From positions 90,001 through 154,000 of the forward strand of contig WBZZ01003534.1 of assembly GCA_019918135.1 (NCBI GenBank): a DNA stretch of 64,000 nucleotides. Reading direction: 5' to 3'. This document shows positions 21,892 through 31,079 of this stretch, one piece after another (position 1 is the stretch's first letter; each line of letters begins with the position of its first letter). The position numbers were made by a program, and so were the translations under genes. The stretch comes from Paulinella micropora (taxonomy: Eukaryota; Cercozoa; Imbricatea; Euglyphida; Paulinellidae). A model generated the notes under the pieces. That model was not told the origin of the DNA and did no database searches. It saw only the letters and a program-made list of their open reading frames with translations.

Positions 21892-22266
21892 GCTCATTCT
21901 GAGCAGTTTAGGTTCTTGGGCCCTAATCTAACCAGCGTTGCGGGTGCAATCTTGTTGTACGAGGAGAAGTCGCACCAGTGTTTGTCAGTGGTTGCAACCA
22001 CGGAGGGAAACGTGTCGGAACCTGTATTGCTGGCGTTGCAGCTGGCGGAATGTAGCCCTGGCGCCGCCGCGCGGCAAACCTTTGGACTTTTCAACATTTC
22101 GAGCTTCAGTAATTGCACGTCGTTCAAAAGGCCGTCCTTTGAAGAGGACGGAGTTGTTGATGACAGAATTGGCTTTCACATGCTCTTGTACAATGACGCG
22201 AATGGCAATAATTACGGACTTGCACAAAGCACTGATAACCCCAACAGCCAAATGCCCAGGCTGTGA
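21892..22266 (+). CDS. Secreted or surface glycoprotein fragment
   Basis: The open frame has no good ATG in frame. It has four N-glycosylation sequons in about 70 residues (NLTS, NVSE, NISS, NCTS). The composition is Ser/Asn/Val-rich, as in a beta-rich ectodomain. It ends with FHMLLYNDANGNNYGLAQST, which faintly recalls the DVSDADGNNKYDRGFGL segment of the surface protein at 36721-37962. The start is lost or lies in another exon. Function unknown. Confidence 0.45.
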   Translation, partial: AHSEQFRFLGPNLTSVAGAILLYEEKSHQCLSVVATTEGNVSEPVLLALQLAECSPGAAARQTFGLFNISSFSNCTSFKRPSFEEDGVVDDRIGFHMLLYNDANGNNYGLAQSTDNPNSQMPRL

Positions 22267-22401
22267 GCTGGATCCGATGGCGCTATGGCCCCCCGCGCGC
22301 TCTTCTCCGGAGTAATTACAATCCATTCTCCGGCATACAATCAATCAGTCGAGGCGCAGCGAACAAATATACTCCCCCCGAAAAAAAGAAATAAAATTTA
22401 T

Positions 22402-23277
22402 TTAAATTGCAGGTTCCTCTTCTCCGCTCACCGCGTCTTCCGTTCGCCATAGCAAACTGTCAATGCAGTCGTCGTCGTACACTATGTATGTCGGGCCTAC
22501 CATTTTGGTAGTGACGAAAGCACTATACGCATCGTAGTCCTTTAAACACTCTTGCAGGAACGTGCGATACTTTCTCTTGAATGACAGGTATTCATCGCCT
22601 TTGAGGATGAATTTCTCCGTGCCGTCCTCCAAGTCGGACAGATCCAACCCAGCAGTGCCCCATATACCAAACAAGTAGTCCACCGCGTGGTAGAAACATT
22701 TTATTTCAACCTTTGTTTCTTCGTCCAGCAGATGTTCATCCATGCTCGAGCTCAGCGCCCCTACAACTTCATTTGGAAACAACTTGGCAAAGTTAATATC
22801 TCCATTCTCGCCGAACATTGTACACATTTTTTCTTGGTATATCGCCCCACATTCTCGCCAAATAACGCGGCAAATCTTATTGCGTTTGATTTCGGGGCAT
22901 TGTCGCTTTCCTTCGAATTGAAAGACTGCGTTTAGTTTCCTCCAATCAACAACGTACTTGAAGAAGTATTCCTGCAGTTTAATGTAAGCTTTGACAAAGA
23001 CTTTTGATTCGGGATAATCGTAGCAAATCGAAAGTCTGTCGACGACTTTCAGCATATCTTCAAGGAACTTTCCTTCGAAGTTATTGAACTCCTCGTTAAA
23101 GATGTTAACTGCAACCAGTGGTTGATGGGCAAGGACACGCAGGTCAAGAAACCCTCTGCTCTCGTTCCACCTCAAGTGACAGTATTGGAGTTTAGTCTCA
23201 CCAGCAGCCCTTTGGAGAATTTCTTCACACAATTCGATCTCGTGAGCACATCTTTCAATGCTCCCAAGTTTCTCCAT
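22402..23277 (-). CDS. Unrecognised acidic protein, 291 aa
   Basis: ATG at 23277 (MEKLGSIERCAHEIEL). The full-length frame is uninterrupted and clearly protein-like, with an even mix of helices and strands: EDMLKVVDRLSICYDYPESK, AYIKLQEYFFKYVVDWRK, EIKCFYHAVDYLFGIWG. An acidic tail (SGEEEPAI) closes it. AATAAA on the minus strand begins at the stop codon, so the 3' UTR is very short. The gene is less GC-rich than its neighbours, which may point to another source. No domain recognised. Confidence 0.75.
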   Translation of the reverse strand: MEKLGSIERCAHEIELCEEILQRAAGETKLQYCHLRWNESRGFLDLRVLAHQPLVAVNIFNEEFNNFEGKFLEDMLKVVDRLSICYDYPESKVFVKAYIKLQEYFFKYVVDWRKLNAVFQFEGKRQCPEIKRNKICRVIWRECGAIYQEKMCTMFGENGDINFAKLFPNEVVGALSSSMDEHLLDEETKVEIKCFYHAVDYLFGIWGTAGLDLSDLEDGTEKFILKGDEYLSFKRKYRTFLQECLKDYDAYSAFVTTKMVGPTYIVYDDDCIDSLLWRTEDAVSGEEEPAI

Positions 23278-23289
23278 CGCAACCAATCA

Positions 23290-23638
23290 AGTATACAAAT
23301 AAACATTCATTTTCTCGCGTCGCAGACACCTCCGCGCCCGCCGCCCTCCCCCCCTCCCCCACACACACCCCACCGGGCGCCATAAGACTTAGACCTGAGG
23401 GTTCTATGTTTGACACTTCTTTGCCTTGTCGGCTCCAAAGTATTCGCGCGGCACTCGCACTTACAATAAACGTTAAGCAACAACGACCCGATCTGTCTTT
23501 TATTACAAAAAATAGAGACTTAGTACCCTAACTGCTCCAACGGGCCATAGTTAGGGTAAGTCCATGCGCTGCCGGCCGACCTTTGGCTGCGAGCCACCCC
23601 GAGTTTGCAACTTGGGGTGGTCGGCCGGCAGTCTATAT
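23290..23638. other. Intergenic region with two stacked hairpins
   Basis: TACCCTAACT (23524-23533) pairs with AGTTAGGGTA (23549-23558). CTGCCGGCCGACC (23569-23581) pairs with GGTCGGCCGGCAG (23619-23631), and CCACCCC/GGGGTGG lies inside it. The stems are perfect. An AATAAA-like ACAATAAACG lies near 23463. No gene supported. Confidence 0.6.
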
Positions 23639-23962
23639 TCAAAGTCTTCTCCTCCCGTCATCACTGACCGCAGCATTCCCCCCAGCCGCACCGCCACGCA
23701 ACGAGGTCGGACGCACATCAACGCAGGGCTCGATCTCGGCCTTTTTGCTCTCGTCGTGTCCGTGAATGACATACACATTCGAATTCCAAGGGGGTCTGGT
23801 TTGTGCGGGTAGTTGAATTTGAGCTAAGGTTTCTTCCAATGCTAATTCTCTTTCCATTCTACGTATTGGGACCTCTCTCAATGTTACTTTATAATCAATG
23901 GGAAGCGACAATTGAACCGAGGTGTAACTTTCTAAGTAAACTGCCAATCGCAGGAGGTGCAC
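23639..23962 (-). pseudogene. Fragment with a TIR-like nucleotide-binding motif
   Basis: A 107-codon frame on the minus strand: VYLESYTSVQLSLPIDYKVT, LREVPIRRMERELALEETLA, then NVYVIHGHDESKKAEIE. The last stretch closely resembles the opening strand and loop (hhhhHGHDxxxKxxh) of TIR-like nucleotide-binding domains (Pfam PF10137 type). After it the similarity stops and the sequence turns into low-complexity Arg/Gly, so the domain is truncated and inactive as seen. The motif match is short, so the assignment is tentative. Confidence 0.3.
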
Positions 23963-24047
23963 AAATCAAGAATTTTTAATAAAACATGACAAAAACTCTG
24001 GCGCTGCCGGACCACCTTCGACCCCCACGCCGCCGAAGCTAGCGTGC

Positions 24048-25310
24048 TCATCGATTTTCCGTGTCCAGGAGACCCTTGCAATCCGTAAGATCTAAGCGTT
24101 GGAAGTCTGTTAGCTGTGACAAAAAGGGCAGCCCGTCTTTTGTTAGCTTCTTGCACCCCGAAAGGTTCAAATCCTGCAGCGCCGGGAAACGCGCCACCAA
24201 GTCGCGCAACCCCGCGTCCTTTAGATCGTAGCACCGAGACAGATTAAGCTTGCGCAAGCTGGACGCTCGCGCCTTGGGCGGTTTCTTGCCCCTTGGCCTA
24301 CGCGAGGGTTCTTCGCCCGTTAGTAGAGAACAATCTGAAACATCTAATTCTTCGAGCGCGGGGAAGTTGGCCGCCGACAAGTACGCCCAGATCGCATCCG
24401 TTAGCTTGAAGCAGGTCGACAAGCTTAGCCGCCGCAACAGAGGAAGATTTCCCGATAAGTGCGCCACCCCCGCGTCCGTGATCTTGGCGCAATATTGCAG
24501 ACTGAGGACCTGTAGTGAAGGAAAATTCTTTTTTGACAAGTGCATCAAAACTTGGTCAGTGGTCCAGGGGCAATAAGAGAGATCTAGCTCCTGGAGCTGC
24601 GAACAGCCCTGTTGCGCAAAGTGAGTCAGACCCTCGGTCGTAAGCCCAAAGCAGCGAGAGAGGCGTAGTCGTTTCAGCTGGGGGGGCAGGTGGCGAAGTG
24701 CCTTGTACGTGATGGCTGCACAAGATTCCAGATCTAGCTCTTGGAGATGCGGCAGCAAGCTAATGACTTGCTGAAGACCTTTGTCCGTAAGCTTCGAAAG
24801 CCCTCCGAGAACTAGCCGCCGAGCCCCGCTGAAGTTTGTTACAAACTGCGCCAGCGCGTCGTCCGCTAGCTGTGAGCAGCCCGACAGATCTAATCCTTGG
24901 ACGCGGAGGCTGCGAAGCATTGCCAGAGCCGGCGGGTCAGGGAGCGTGTTATTGCGTACCACTACTTTACGAACCGGCGCGCCCGCGCGTGCCCAAGCGC
25001 AGCCATACTGCAGCAGCAAGTGTACATCTACTGGCTTGCTCAGGTCCAGCTCGGATAGGTCGTGTTTCTTGCTTCGATATTCCAAGAAATCGTCCATGGA
25101 CGTTGTGCCAGCAAAGAGGCTGCTCACGGAAAAGGGGCGCGGCGCACCGCTCCCTGCCTTGCAAACAGTCTTGCAAACCTTCTTGAATGGAGGGCTTGGT
25201 GGCGACGAAGGCGGCGTTGGAGGATCGCTTGGGGGCAACGGCGACGACGGCGAGGACAACGCCGGAGCTTCTTTGCGCATAGTAGCAGCAGCTCCTTTTC
25301 GTTTAGGCAT
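24048..25310 (-). CDS. Leucine-rich-repeat protein of the F-box/AMN1 type, 420 aa
   Basis: ATG at 25310 (MPKRKGAAATMRKE); the frame stays open upstream only through C/G-tract low complexity. A basic, Pro/Ser-rich N-terminus (about 1-60) leads to LSELDLSKPVDVHLLLQYG. From about residue 110, a dozen Cys-containing LRRs follow: LDLSGCSQLADDALAQF, LDLESCAAITYKALRHL, LDLSYCPWTTDQVLMHL, LNLSGCKKLTKDGLPFL. Such proteins usually pair with an F-box to choose ubiquitin-ligase targets; no clear F-box is visible here. The frame is intact. A relic of the same family lies at 11774-12407, and a larger LRR gene at 55260-57450. G/C-tracts lie in the presumed promoter (25370-25490). Confidence 0.8.
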   Translation of the reverse strand: MPKRKGAAATMRKEAPALSSPSSPLPPSDPPTPPSSPPSPPFKKVCKTVCKAGSGAPRPFSVSSLFAGTTSMDDFLEYRSKKHDLSELDLSKPVDVHLLLQYGCAWARAGAPVRKVVVRNNTLPDPPALAMLRSLRVQGLDLSGCSQLADDALAQFVTNFSGARRLVLGGLSKLTDKGLQQVISLLPHLQELDLESCAAITYKALRHLPPQLKRLRLSRCFGLTTEGLTHFAQQGCSQLQELDLSYCPWTTDQVLMHLSKKNFPSLQVLSLQYCAKITDAGVAHLSGNLPLLRRLSLSTCFKLTDAIWAYLSAANFPALEELDVSDCSLLTGEEPSRRPRGKKPPKARASSLRKLNLSRCYDLKDAGLRDLVARFPALQDLNLSGCKKLTKDGLPFLSQLTDFQRLDLTDCKGLLDTENR

Positions 25311-25529
25311 TGCTGGGAAACACCAAAAATGGCTTTTGCTCGTCACACAAGCTCCCTGAGTCTGTGCACAAGGGGGGGGGGGGGGGGGGTGCTGCCCCCG
25401 TCTCACAGAGGGGGGGGGGGGGGCGCCCCCCCCCCCTCTCTTTCCCTGTGAAGTGGGGGGGGGCGCCCCCCCCCCCCCCTCCTCCTTTGTGCACACACCC
25501 TCGGCTGGCGCACCGGCTACGTGCACGTG
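25311..25529. other. Dense G- and C-tracts between divergent genes
   Basis: Runs of 10-18 G or C at about 25370-25490 alternate, so the strand can form G-quadruplexes or large hairpins. It separates the divergent LRR gene and the short plus-strand frame. Assembly may be unreliable here. Confidence 0.6.
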
Positions 25530-25676
25530 ATGGACGAGGCAGACTTTCAGGCGTCTGCTGATGGCTTGTGGCACACCTGCACTAAGAAGGAGATAGTGTC
25601 CTTGGGCGGGGCTGTGCATCTGGCAGACGTTTTTCTAGAGCTGCAACGCTTAGCGGACCTCATCCATCGCATTTGA
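25530..25676 (+). CDS. Short unrecognised protein or last exon, 48 aa
   Basis: ATG at 25530 (MDEADFQASADGLWHTC). It continues KKEIVSLGGAVHLADVFLEL and QRLADLIHRI to a TGA. The frame is also open and protein-like upstream of the ATG to about 25495, so this may be the end of a longer or spliced gene. ATTAAA follows 9 bases after the stop. Composition is clearly coding despite its small size. Confidence 0.45.
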   Translation: MDEADFQASADGLWHTCTKKEIVSLGGAVHLADVFLELQRLADLIHRI

Positions 25677-25879
25677 AGTTGTAATTAAAAGACTTCTTTA
25701 GCGCTAAACTCTTAGCTGATGCAGCTCGAGAGCTTGCGCCAGGCGCTCGACTCCTGTGGTTGTGACTTGCAAAGCCTTGCCTAGCTCTAGCGATCTCAGA
25801 CCCGCCAAGCCGGAAGGTTGCGCACTCCCTCCCCCTTCAGAAGGAAGAGGGAGCGGGAAGATAAGGGGGGAGGAGGGAG

Positions 25880-26046
25880 AGAAGGGGGCCCCTTTTTTTC
25901 AGACAAGATTTTTCTCTTTCTCTCTTCTTTTGTTTTGCACAAAACTTGTCGCCAGATTTTGCGTATGTGCGCGCCTGGAATGATATGGCAGAAAAAGACA
26001 GTATTGCCAGAAAAGCCCGAGAACGCTGCCTTTTTCGGCCATATCA
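25880..26046 (-). repeat. Dispersed ~170-bp repeat ending in the 66-bp palindrome, copy 1
   Basis: The palindrome runs from TGATATGGCAGAAAAAGACA (25981) to CTTTTTCGGCCATATCA (26046). Its reverse complement closely matches 36090-36153, including the non-palindromic centre (TTTTCTGGCAATACTG). The match continues outside through CGCA(A/G)AT, GTTTTGTGC and AAGAAGAGAGAAAGAGAAA. This is therefore a mobile or duplicated unit in opposite orientation at the two sites. Confidence 0.75.
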
Positions 26047-26124
26047 ACATGCACAGATCGCCGAGCCGCCCTCGCTAAAAGCGTCATGAAGAACTCAGCC
26101 GCTTGGGCGTCGGCGAGTCCTAAG

Positions 26125-26157
26125 CCCCGCGGGCTGCCCTGGTGGCAGCCCGCGGGG
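26125..26157. repeat. Perfect hairpin, 14-bp stem
   Basis: CCCCGCGGGCTGCC at 26125-26138 pairs with GGCAGCCCGCGGGG at 26144-26157 around a 5-base loop. It lies between the palindromic repeat and the next gene. Confidence 0.75.
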
Positions 26158-26252
26158 GTCCATGAGGCAGTCGAGATCGCGACACTTCGGGCTAGCGAGC
26201 AGCAGAACCCCCCGGCCGCAAGAAAAGCGTGCCCCGCCGGAGAAGACAAGAA

Positions 26253-26420
26253 ATGGCCATGGCTGCGAAGTCTGAGATCAAGCTCCAACATATTGCTGGA
26301 TCAACATTTAACCAACCCCAGCCCGATGCGCGCAGGCACAACCGCTTCCGGGGAGATCGTGTGAATGGCATTGACGGTGCTTCACGAGCGAGGGCTCTGT
26401 ATGTCGGCTCCTTTTGGTGA
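26253..26420 (+). CDS. Possible small basic protein, 55 aa
   Basis: ATG at 26253 in a good context (AAGAAATGGCC). Reads MAMAAKSEIKLQHIAGSTFN, then QPQPDARRHNRFRGDRVNG, then RARALYVGSFW. It is basic and without recognisable motif. Overlapping frames of similar length exist, so coding status is uncertain. It lies 66 bases upstream of the next gene. Confidence 0.25.
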   Translation: MAMAAKSEIKLQHIAGSTFNQPQPDARRHNRFRGDRVNGIDGASRARALYVGSFW

Positions 26421-26485
26421 GGCGAGGTACGGCTTTGCCTGCCACACGCACAAAAAAAAGAAACGCTAGCTGACCAACAGCAACC

Positions 26486-27079
26486 ATGAGCACCACCACT
26501 TCTACCAGCACGAGCCAGGCCGACCAGACGGAACGCCGGCCTGCCCCTGCCTCCGGGGAGAACCCGCCTAGAAAGAAAGCACGCCTGCAAGCTGAGCGTG
26601 CGCAACCCGCTACCAGACCTGTGCTGGCGGAAGCCGACCTAATGCTAATTACGCGTGGGTCGGACCCCGTCAACCGCGCCTTCTGTGCCCAGCGCCGCAG
26701 GTACCGGGCCTTTTGGGAGGTGTCCACGGGGACAGAAGCTAAGGTCGCAGCCTTAATAATATGCCAACGAGTTCGAGAGGTTAGCGCGAACGCAGAAGCA
26801 GCGTGCTCTTTGCTTCGTGAGCTTTTTGGAGCCCTGGCGGGCGCTTGCGCGCTGCTGCAACCACTGCAAGAAGTCAACGAAGAGGCCGTCGAGCGCGGAG
26901 AGTGCTACGCCGTGCGTGAGTGTGAATGGGAGAATTGTGGGGAATTATTGTACGACGAACAGTATGAAAAGTGTCCGTGTGGCGCTGTCTGGGCCGAATT
27001 TGGGCGGCAGCTGAACAAAACCTCGGCCTTGTCGCCGGGCCAGATGAGCTCAGCGCCTTGCAAGTCATCTTTGTGCTAG
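26486..27079 (+). CDS. Unrecognised 197-aa protein with a C-terminal Cys cluster
   Basis: ATG at 26486 in a favourable context (GCAACCATGAGC). The first 45 residues are Thr/Ser/Pro-rich with a basic patch (RKKARLQ). A helical core follows: AKVAALIICQRVREVSANAE, LLRELFGALAGACALLQPL. Near residues 140-175, CEWENCGEL is followed by EKCPCGAVW, a four-Cys arrangement that could bind zinc. The shared 3'-end motif follows at 27158. No family recognised. Confidence 0.65.
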   Translation: MSTTTSTSTSQADQTERRPAPASGENPPRKKARLQAERAQPATRPVLAEADLMLITRGSDPVNRAFCAQRRRYRAFWEVSTGTEAKVAALIICQRVREVSANAEAACSLLRELFGALAGACALLQPLQEVNEEAVERGECYAVRECEWENCGELLYDEQYEKCPCGAVWAEFGRQLNKTSALSPGQMSSAPCKSSLC

Positions 27080-27157
27080 GATTTTGAAAAAAGAAGGCTT
27101 GGTCGTGATTTTCCCTTGTTGTAGCTTGTGGCTGTCGAGCAAGTGCGCGCTAAGAAT

Positions 27158-27219
27158 GTACAAAAAAAGAATAATAAAAAGAATCCTTGACAAAGTTTTA
27201 ATTTTGGCACTGAGAAGTA
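27158..27219 (+). terminator. Shared 3'-end motif, copy C
   Basis: GTACAAAAAAAGAATAATAA, then CTTGACAAAGTTTTAATTTT and GGCACTGAGAAGTAAGAG. It lies about 80 bases after the stop of the 26486-27079 gene, on its strand. This is one of the best copies. Confidence 0.6.
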
Positions 27220-27272
27220 AGAGATGGAGAGAGAAGAGTGGCAGAAAGGATTTGAGGATATCCTTCCTTTTA

Positions 27273-27466
27273 TTACGAACACGCGTCGAGGTCCCTGAAG
27301 ACCTGGTCGAGCAGCGCTTGTCTGAGGCGCAGGCTGGTGCGCGACGGTCCGTCGTGTCTGAAGAAGGGGCGTTCATCGTCGGGCATCATTAGGTTTTGCC
27401 ACAGGAATGAGACTAGGAGCAGCCATGGCTCCCCGAGAGCCCTGCCGAGGTCGGCGGCCCGGCGGA
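27273..27466 (-). CDS. C-terminal fragment of an unrecognised protein
   Basis: The open minus-strand frame reads ALGEPWLLLVSFLWQNLMM, then PDDERPFFRHDGPSRTSLRL and QALLDQVFRDLDACS, ending in TAATAAAAG so that stop and poly(A) signal overlap. The sequence is convincingly coding. No start codon is seen upstream; the frame runs into the tandem array, which may have replaced the gene's 5' part. Confidence 0.4.
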
Positions 27467-27539
27467 GCTAACGACCAGAGAGCGCAGACGCCTTCGTGTC
27501 CCCGTTGGTCCGTCCCATACCAAAACACCCGAAATGCGC

Positions 27540-29690
27540 GCACGCTCCGAGGAGCATATGCTCGGGCGGACCTAGCACAAGCTCGGGCGGGCCTAGCACG
27601 GCTCGGACGGCTCCAAGCTGCGCCCCGGCGCACTCACTCTCCTAGTGATCTAAGGCTCCATTTTCACTTTTTTCCCCCGAGACCATTTTTTTAGGATCGT
27701 TCCCTCCCCTCCCTCCCCCCACTGTCCTCTGACAAAAAAGGGGAGGGGGGAAGGAAGAGAAAAAAATGGGACGTATTTTCCCGCGGGGCAATTTAGAGCC
27801 TCGCACGCTTAGTAGCGTGCGAGCGCAGCTATTGGGTGGCGGAGCATATGCTCGGGCGGTCCTAGCACAAGCTCGGGCGGGCCTAGCACAGCTCGGACGG
27901 CTCCAGGCTGCGCCACGCCGCATTTTTACTCCTAGGGATCTAAGGCTCCAATTTCACTTTTTTTTCCCCGAGGCCATTTTTTTAGGATCGTTCCCTCCCC
28001 TTCTCTTCCCCCCTCCCCTCCCCTCCCCCACTGTCCTCTGACAAAAAAGGGGAGGGGAGAAGGAAGAGAGAACAATGGGACGTATTTTCCCGCGGGGCAA
28101 TTTAGAGCCTCGCACGCTTAGTAGCGTGCGAGCGCAGCTCTTGGGTGGCGGAGCATATGCTCGGGCGGACCTAGCACAAGCTCGGGCGGGCCTAGCACGG
28201 CTCGGACGGCTCCAAGCTGCGCCCCGGCGCACTCACACTCCTAGGGATCTAAGGCTCCAATTACACTTTTTTTTCCCCGAGGCCATTTTCTTAGGATCGT
28301 TCCCTCCCCTTCTCTTCCCCCCTCCCCTCCCCCACTGTCCTCTGACAAGAAAGGGGAGGGGGGAAGGAAGAGAGAAAAATGGGACGTATTTCCCCGCGGG
28401 GCAATTTAGAGCCTCGCACGCTTAGTAGCGTGCGAGCGCAGCTCTTGGGTGGCGGAGCATATGCTCGGGCGGACCTAGCACAAGCTCGGACGGGCCTAGT
28501 ACGGCTCGGACGGCTCCAAGCTGCGCCCCGGCGCACTCAGTCTCCTAGTGATCTAAGGCTCCAATTACACTTTTTTCCCCCGAGGCAATTTTTTTAGGAT
28601 CGTTCCCTCCCCTCCCTCCCCCCACTGTCATCTGACACAAAAGGGGAGGGGGGAAGGAAGAGAGAAAAATGGGACGTATTTTCCCGCGGGGCAATTTAGA
28701 GCCTCGCACGCTTAGTAGCGTGCGAGCGCAGCTCTTGGGTGGCGGAGCATATGCTCGGGCGGACTTAACACAAGCTCGGGCGGGCCTAGCACGGCTCGGA
28801 CGGCTCCAAGCTGCGCCCCGGCGCACTCACTCTTCTAGGGATCTAAGGCTCCAATTTCACTTTTTTTTCCCCGAGGCCATTTTCTTAGGATCGTTCCCTC
28901 CCCTTCTCTTCCCCCCTTCCCTCCCCCACTGTCCTCTGACAAAAAAGGGGAGGGGAGAAGGAAGAGAGACAAATGGGACGTATTTTCCCGCGGGGCAATT
29001 TAGAGCCTCGCACGCTTAGTAGCGTGCGAGCGCAGCTCTTGGGTGGCGGAGCATATGCTCAGGCGGTCCTAGCACAAGCTCGGGCGGGCCTGGCACAGCT
29101 CGGACGGCTCCAAGCCGCGGCCCGGCGCACTCACTCTCCTAGGGATCTAAGGCTCCAAATACACTTTTTTTTCCCCGAGGCCATTTTCTTAGGATCGTTC
29201 CCTCCCCTTCTCTTCCCCCCTCCCCTCCCCTCCCCCACTGTCCTCTGACAAAAAAGGGGAGGGGAGAAGGAAGAAAAATGGGACGTATTTTTTTGCGGGG
29301 CAATTTAGAGCCTCGCACGCTTAGTGGCGTGCGAGCGCAGCTCTTGGGTGGCGGGGCATATGCTCGGGCCGGACCTAGCACAAGCTCGGGCGGGCCTAGC
29401 ACGGCTCGGACGGCTCCAGGCTGCGCCCCGGCGCACTCACACTCCTAGGGATCTAAGGCTCCAATTTCACTTTTTTTTCCCCGAGACCATTTTCTTCGGA
29501 TCGTTCCCTCCCCTTCTCTTCCCCCCTCCCCTCCCTTACTGTCCTCTGACACAAAAGGGGAGGGGGGAAAGAAGAGAGAAAAATGGGGCAATTTAGAGCC
29601 TCGCACGCTTAGTAGCGTGCGAGCGCAGCTCTTGGGTGGCGGAGCATATGCTCGGGCGGACCTAGGCCAAGCTCGGGCGGGCCTCGCGGC
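27540..29690. repeat. Eight-copy ~290-309-bp tandem array with two hairpins per unit
   Basis: The landmark GGAGCATATGCTC(G/A)GGCGG begins at 27551, 27841, 28150, 28454, 28744, 29048, 29353 and 29641, giving periods of 288-309 bp. Most units carry the perfect hairpin CTCGCACGCT-TAGT-AGCGTGCGAG and a second one made of CCCCTCCC-type and GGGGAGGGG arms around a TGTCCTCTGACA core. AGCTCGGGCGGGCCTAGCAC is also repeated. Units are nearly identical, which implies recent amplification or ongoing homogenisation. The 80-116-codon frames starting MGRIFPRGNLEPRTLSS recur in phase with the repeat, but on both strands, so coding is unlikely. An origin, enhancer or packaging role is conceivable. Confidence 0.9.
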
Positions 29691-30202
29691 GGACGCCCCG
29701 TGGCACGTAGCGTGCCGCTCCAGCCGACACCGCAGGCTGCGCCACGCGCTAGAAACTCCAAGCACGTGTGCACTGCGGCACACTCCCAGGCTCGCAAAAA
29801 CTCGGAGTTTGGGCAGTGTTTTTCTCACCCCAAGCACGCCGACGCACTCAGCGCCCGCTCCGTGCCAGCTTGCGCGCAGGCCAGCGCCAGGCGGCCGGGG
29901 CTTAGCCGGTACTTGCGCACTAGTCCTACAAAGACGGGGTATCTCTCGCCGTCGGCACAGAATAGGCAAGTTGAGTTCGCGCCTCGAGCACGGCCGGCCT
30001 CCGATGGAAGCAAACATACGCGCGCTCAGAAAACACGAACACGCCTCCTGGTCCGACATGTATTGGATACTAGTAGTAAAGATTTCCGGTTAAAAAAGTG
30101 GTATGCCCTTGAAGACGCGCCGGGAAGCACGCCCTTTTTCTTCTCCTTAGCGTGGTGGTGACAGAATTTTCTTTTAATTAAAAGCTTGACAGAATTTGTA
30201 AT
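29691..30202 (-). pseudogene. Relic coding on the minus strand
   Basis: A 62-codon frame (29825-30013) reads ANSTCLFCADGERYPVFVGL and VRKYRLSPGRLALACAQAGT, with a CxxC pair. Protein-like sequence also occurs in a neighbouring frame, so this is at best a broken gene. A copy of the 3'-end-like motif (AATTAAAAGCTTGACAG) lies at 30175. Function unknown. Confidence 0.25.
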
Positions 30203-30792
30203 TTAATTTACACGTAGATAAACCACCGACGGAAATCCGGTAGTTATGCAAAGAACCAAGATGGTTTCTCCGTTGATGTCGCTGACAGTGCGCTTGGCGT
30301 TAGGTTCTCGCGGCGGGCTGGCGTCTGCCGCGAGCCAGCCCCCTATGCGTAGTCCTTCCATGAGATCTTGTGTAGAATCCGTGGTGCGAGCAAGCCATCG
30401 TTCTTGGACCAGCGCGCGATTGCTGGAGCAGACAAAGATGCATGTGTGCACAAGGGCGCAGAAGGTGTGAGACAGGACCTCATAGCACCCGCAAAGGGAA
30501 TTACATCACCTGGCCAGAGCTCCAAGCAGTCGGTGTGTAGCCCCAGGCCAGCGGGCTCTCGCGTCGAATCGACCGCAACGACGAGCTCCGAGCTGGACAC
30601 GACTCGGGGGGGTCGAGCTCTCTTCGTGTGGGCTGGCTCTAGCGAGCGTTTTAGGGCTTGCTGCACGTCGCACAGGTATACGTCTCGTGTCCAGCACATT
30701 TGACTCAGGCGCTCGAGCTCGTCAGCCAAGCGCTCGCCACTTCCGGAAAGAAGCTGAGTCAAAAGAACTGGGTCTAGACATGACATGAACAC
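30203..30792 (-). pseudogene. Unrecognised gene, coding signal in two frames
   Basis: The minus strand begins at an ATG at 30792 with MFMSCLDPVLLTQLLSGSGE, then RLADELERLSQMCWTRDVYL and LHTDCLELWPGDVIPFAG. In an overlapping frame it ends with SNRALVQERWLARTTDSTQD, then GGWLAADASPP and ETILVLCITTGFPSVVYLRV. Both halves are protein-like. One break, or an intron, separates them. The stop lies next to an ATTAAA-type poly(A) signal. No known domain. Confidence 0.4.
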
Positions 30793-31079
30793 AAGTGTGT
30801 ACCCTCCTCCCCTACATTTGCCCTGTTTCTATTTTTTTTCATCTTGTAGACCTTTGCTGAGCGACGACGTAGCCAGCGAGAGCATTGAGCGTTGGCGGGC
30901 CGTCCCCAGATTGCACAGTATACGATCTTGAACACTTCGCTTGTCCCAGAACCAAAGCAGGAGCATGCAGCGGTTCTGAAATTCCCTGCACTGTCTTTTG
31001 CTAGCCGACTCTTCCACCACCGAACACAATGCGTTTACTGCAAGATAACGGCACCACGCAGCAGACACACAAAAATCGA

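Noticed and set aside
22981-23000. TAAGCTTTGACAAAGAC as a copy of the 3'-end motif
   Set aside because: It lies inside the 22402-23277 coding sequence, has no poly(A) signal and lacks the TTGGCACTGAG part.
23524-23558. Telomere-like TTAGGG
   Set aside because: A single copy inside a hairpin arm, not a repeat.
27540-29690. Proteins starting MGRIFPRGNLEPRTL in each unit of the 300-bp array
   Set aside because: The frames follow the DNA repeat on both strands and end at different points; no sign of protein-level constraint.
27540-29690. CRISPR array
   Set aside because: Repeats are about 300 bp and contiguous, without short repeat plus unique spacer structure. The arrays at 31 and 54 kb are likewise plain tandem repeats.
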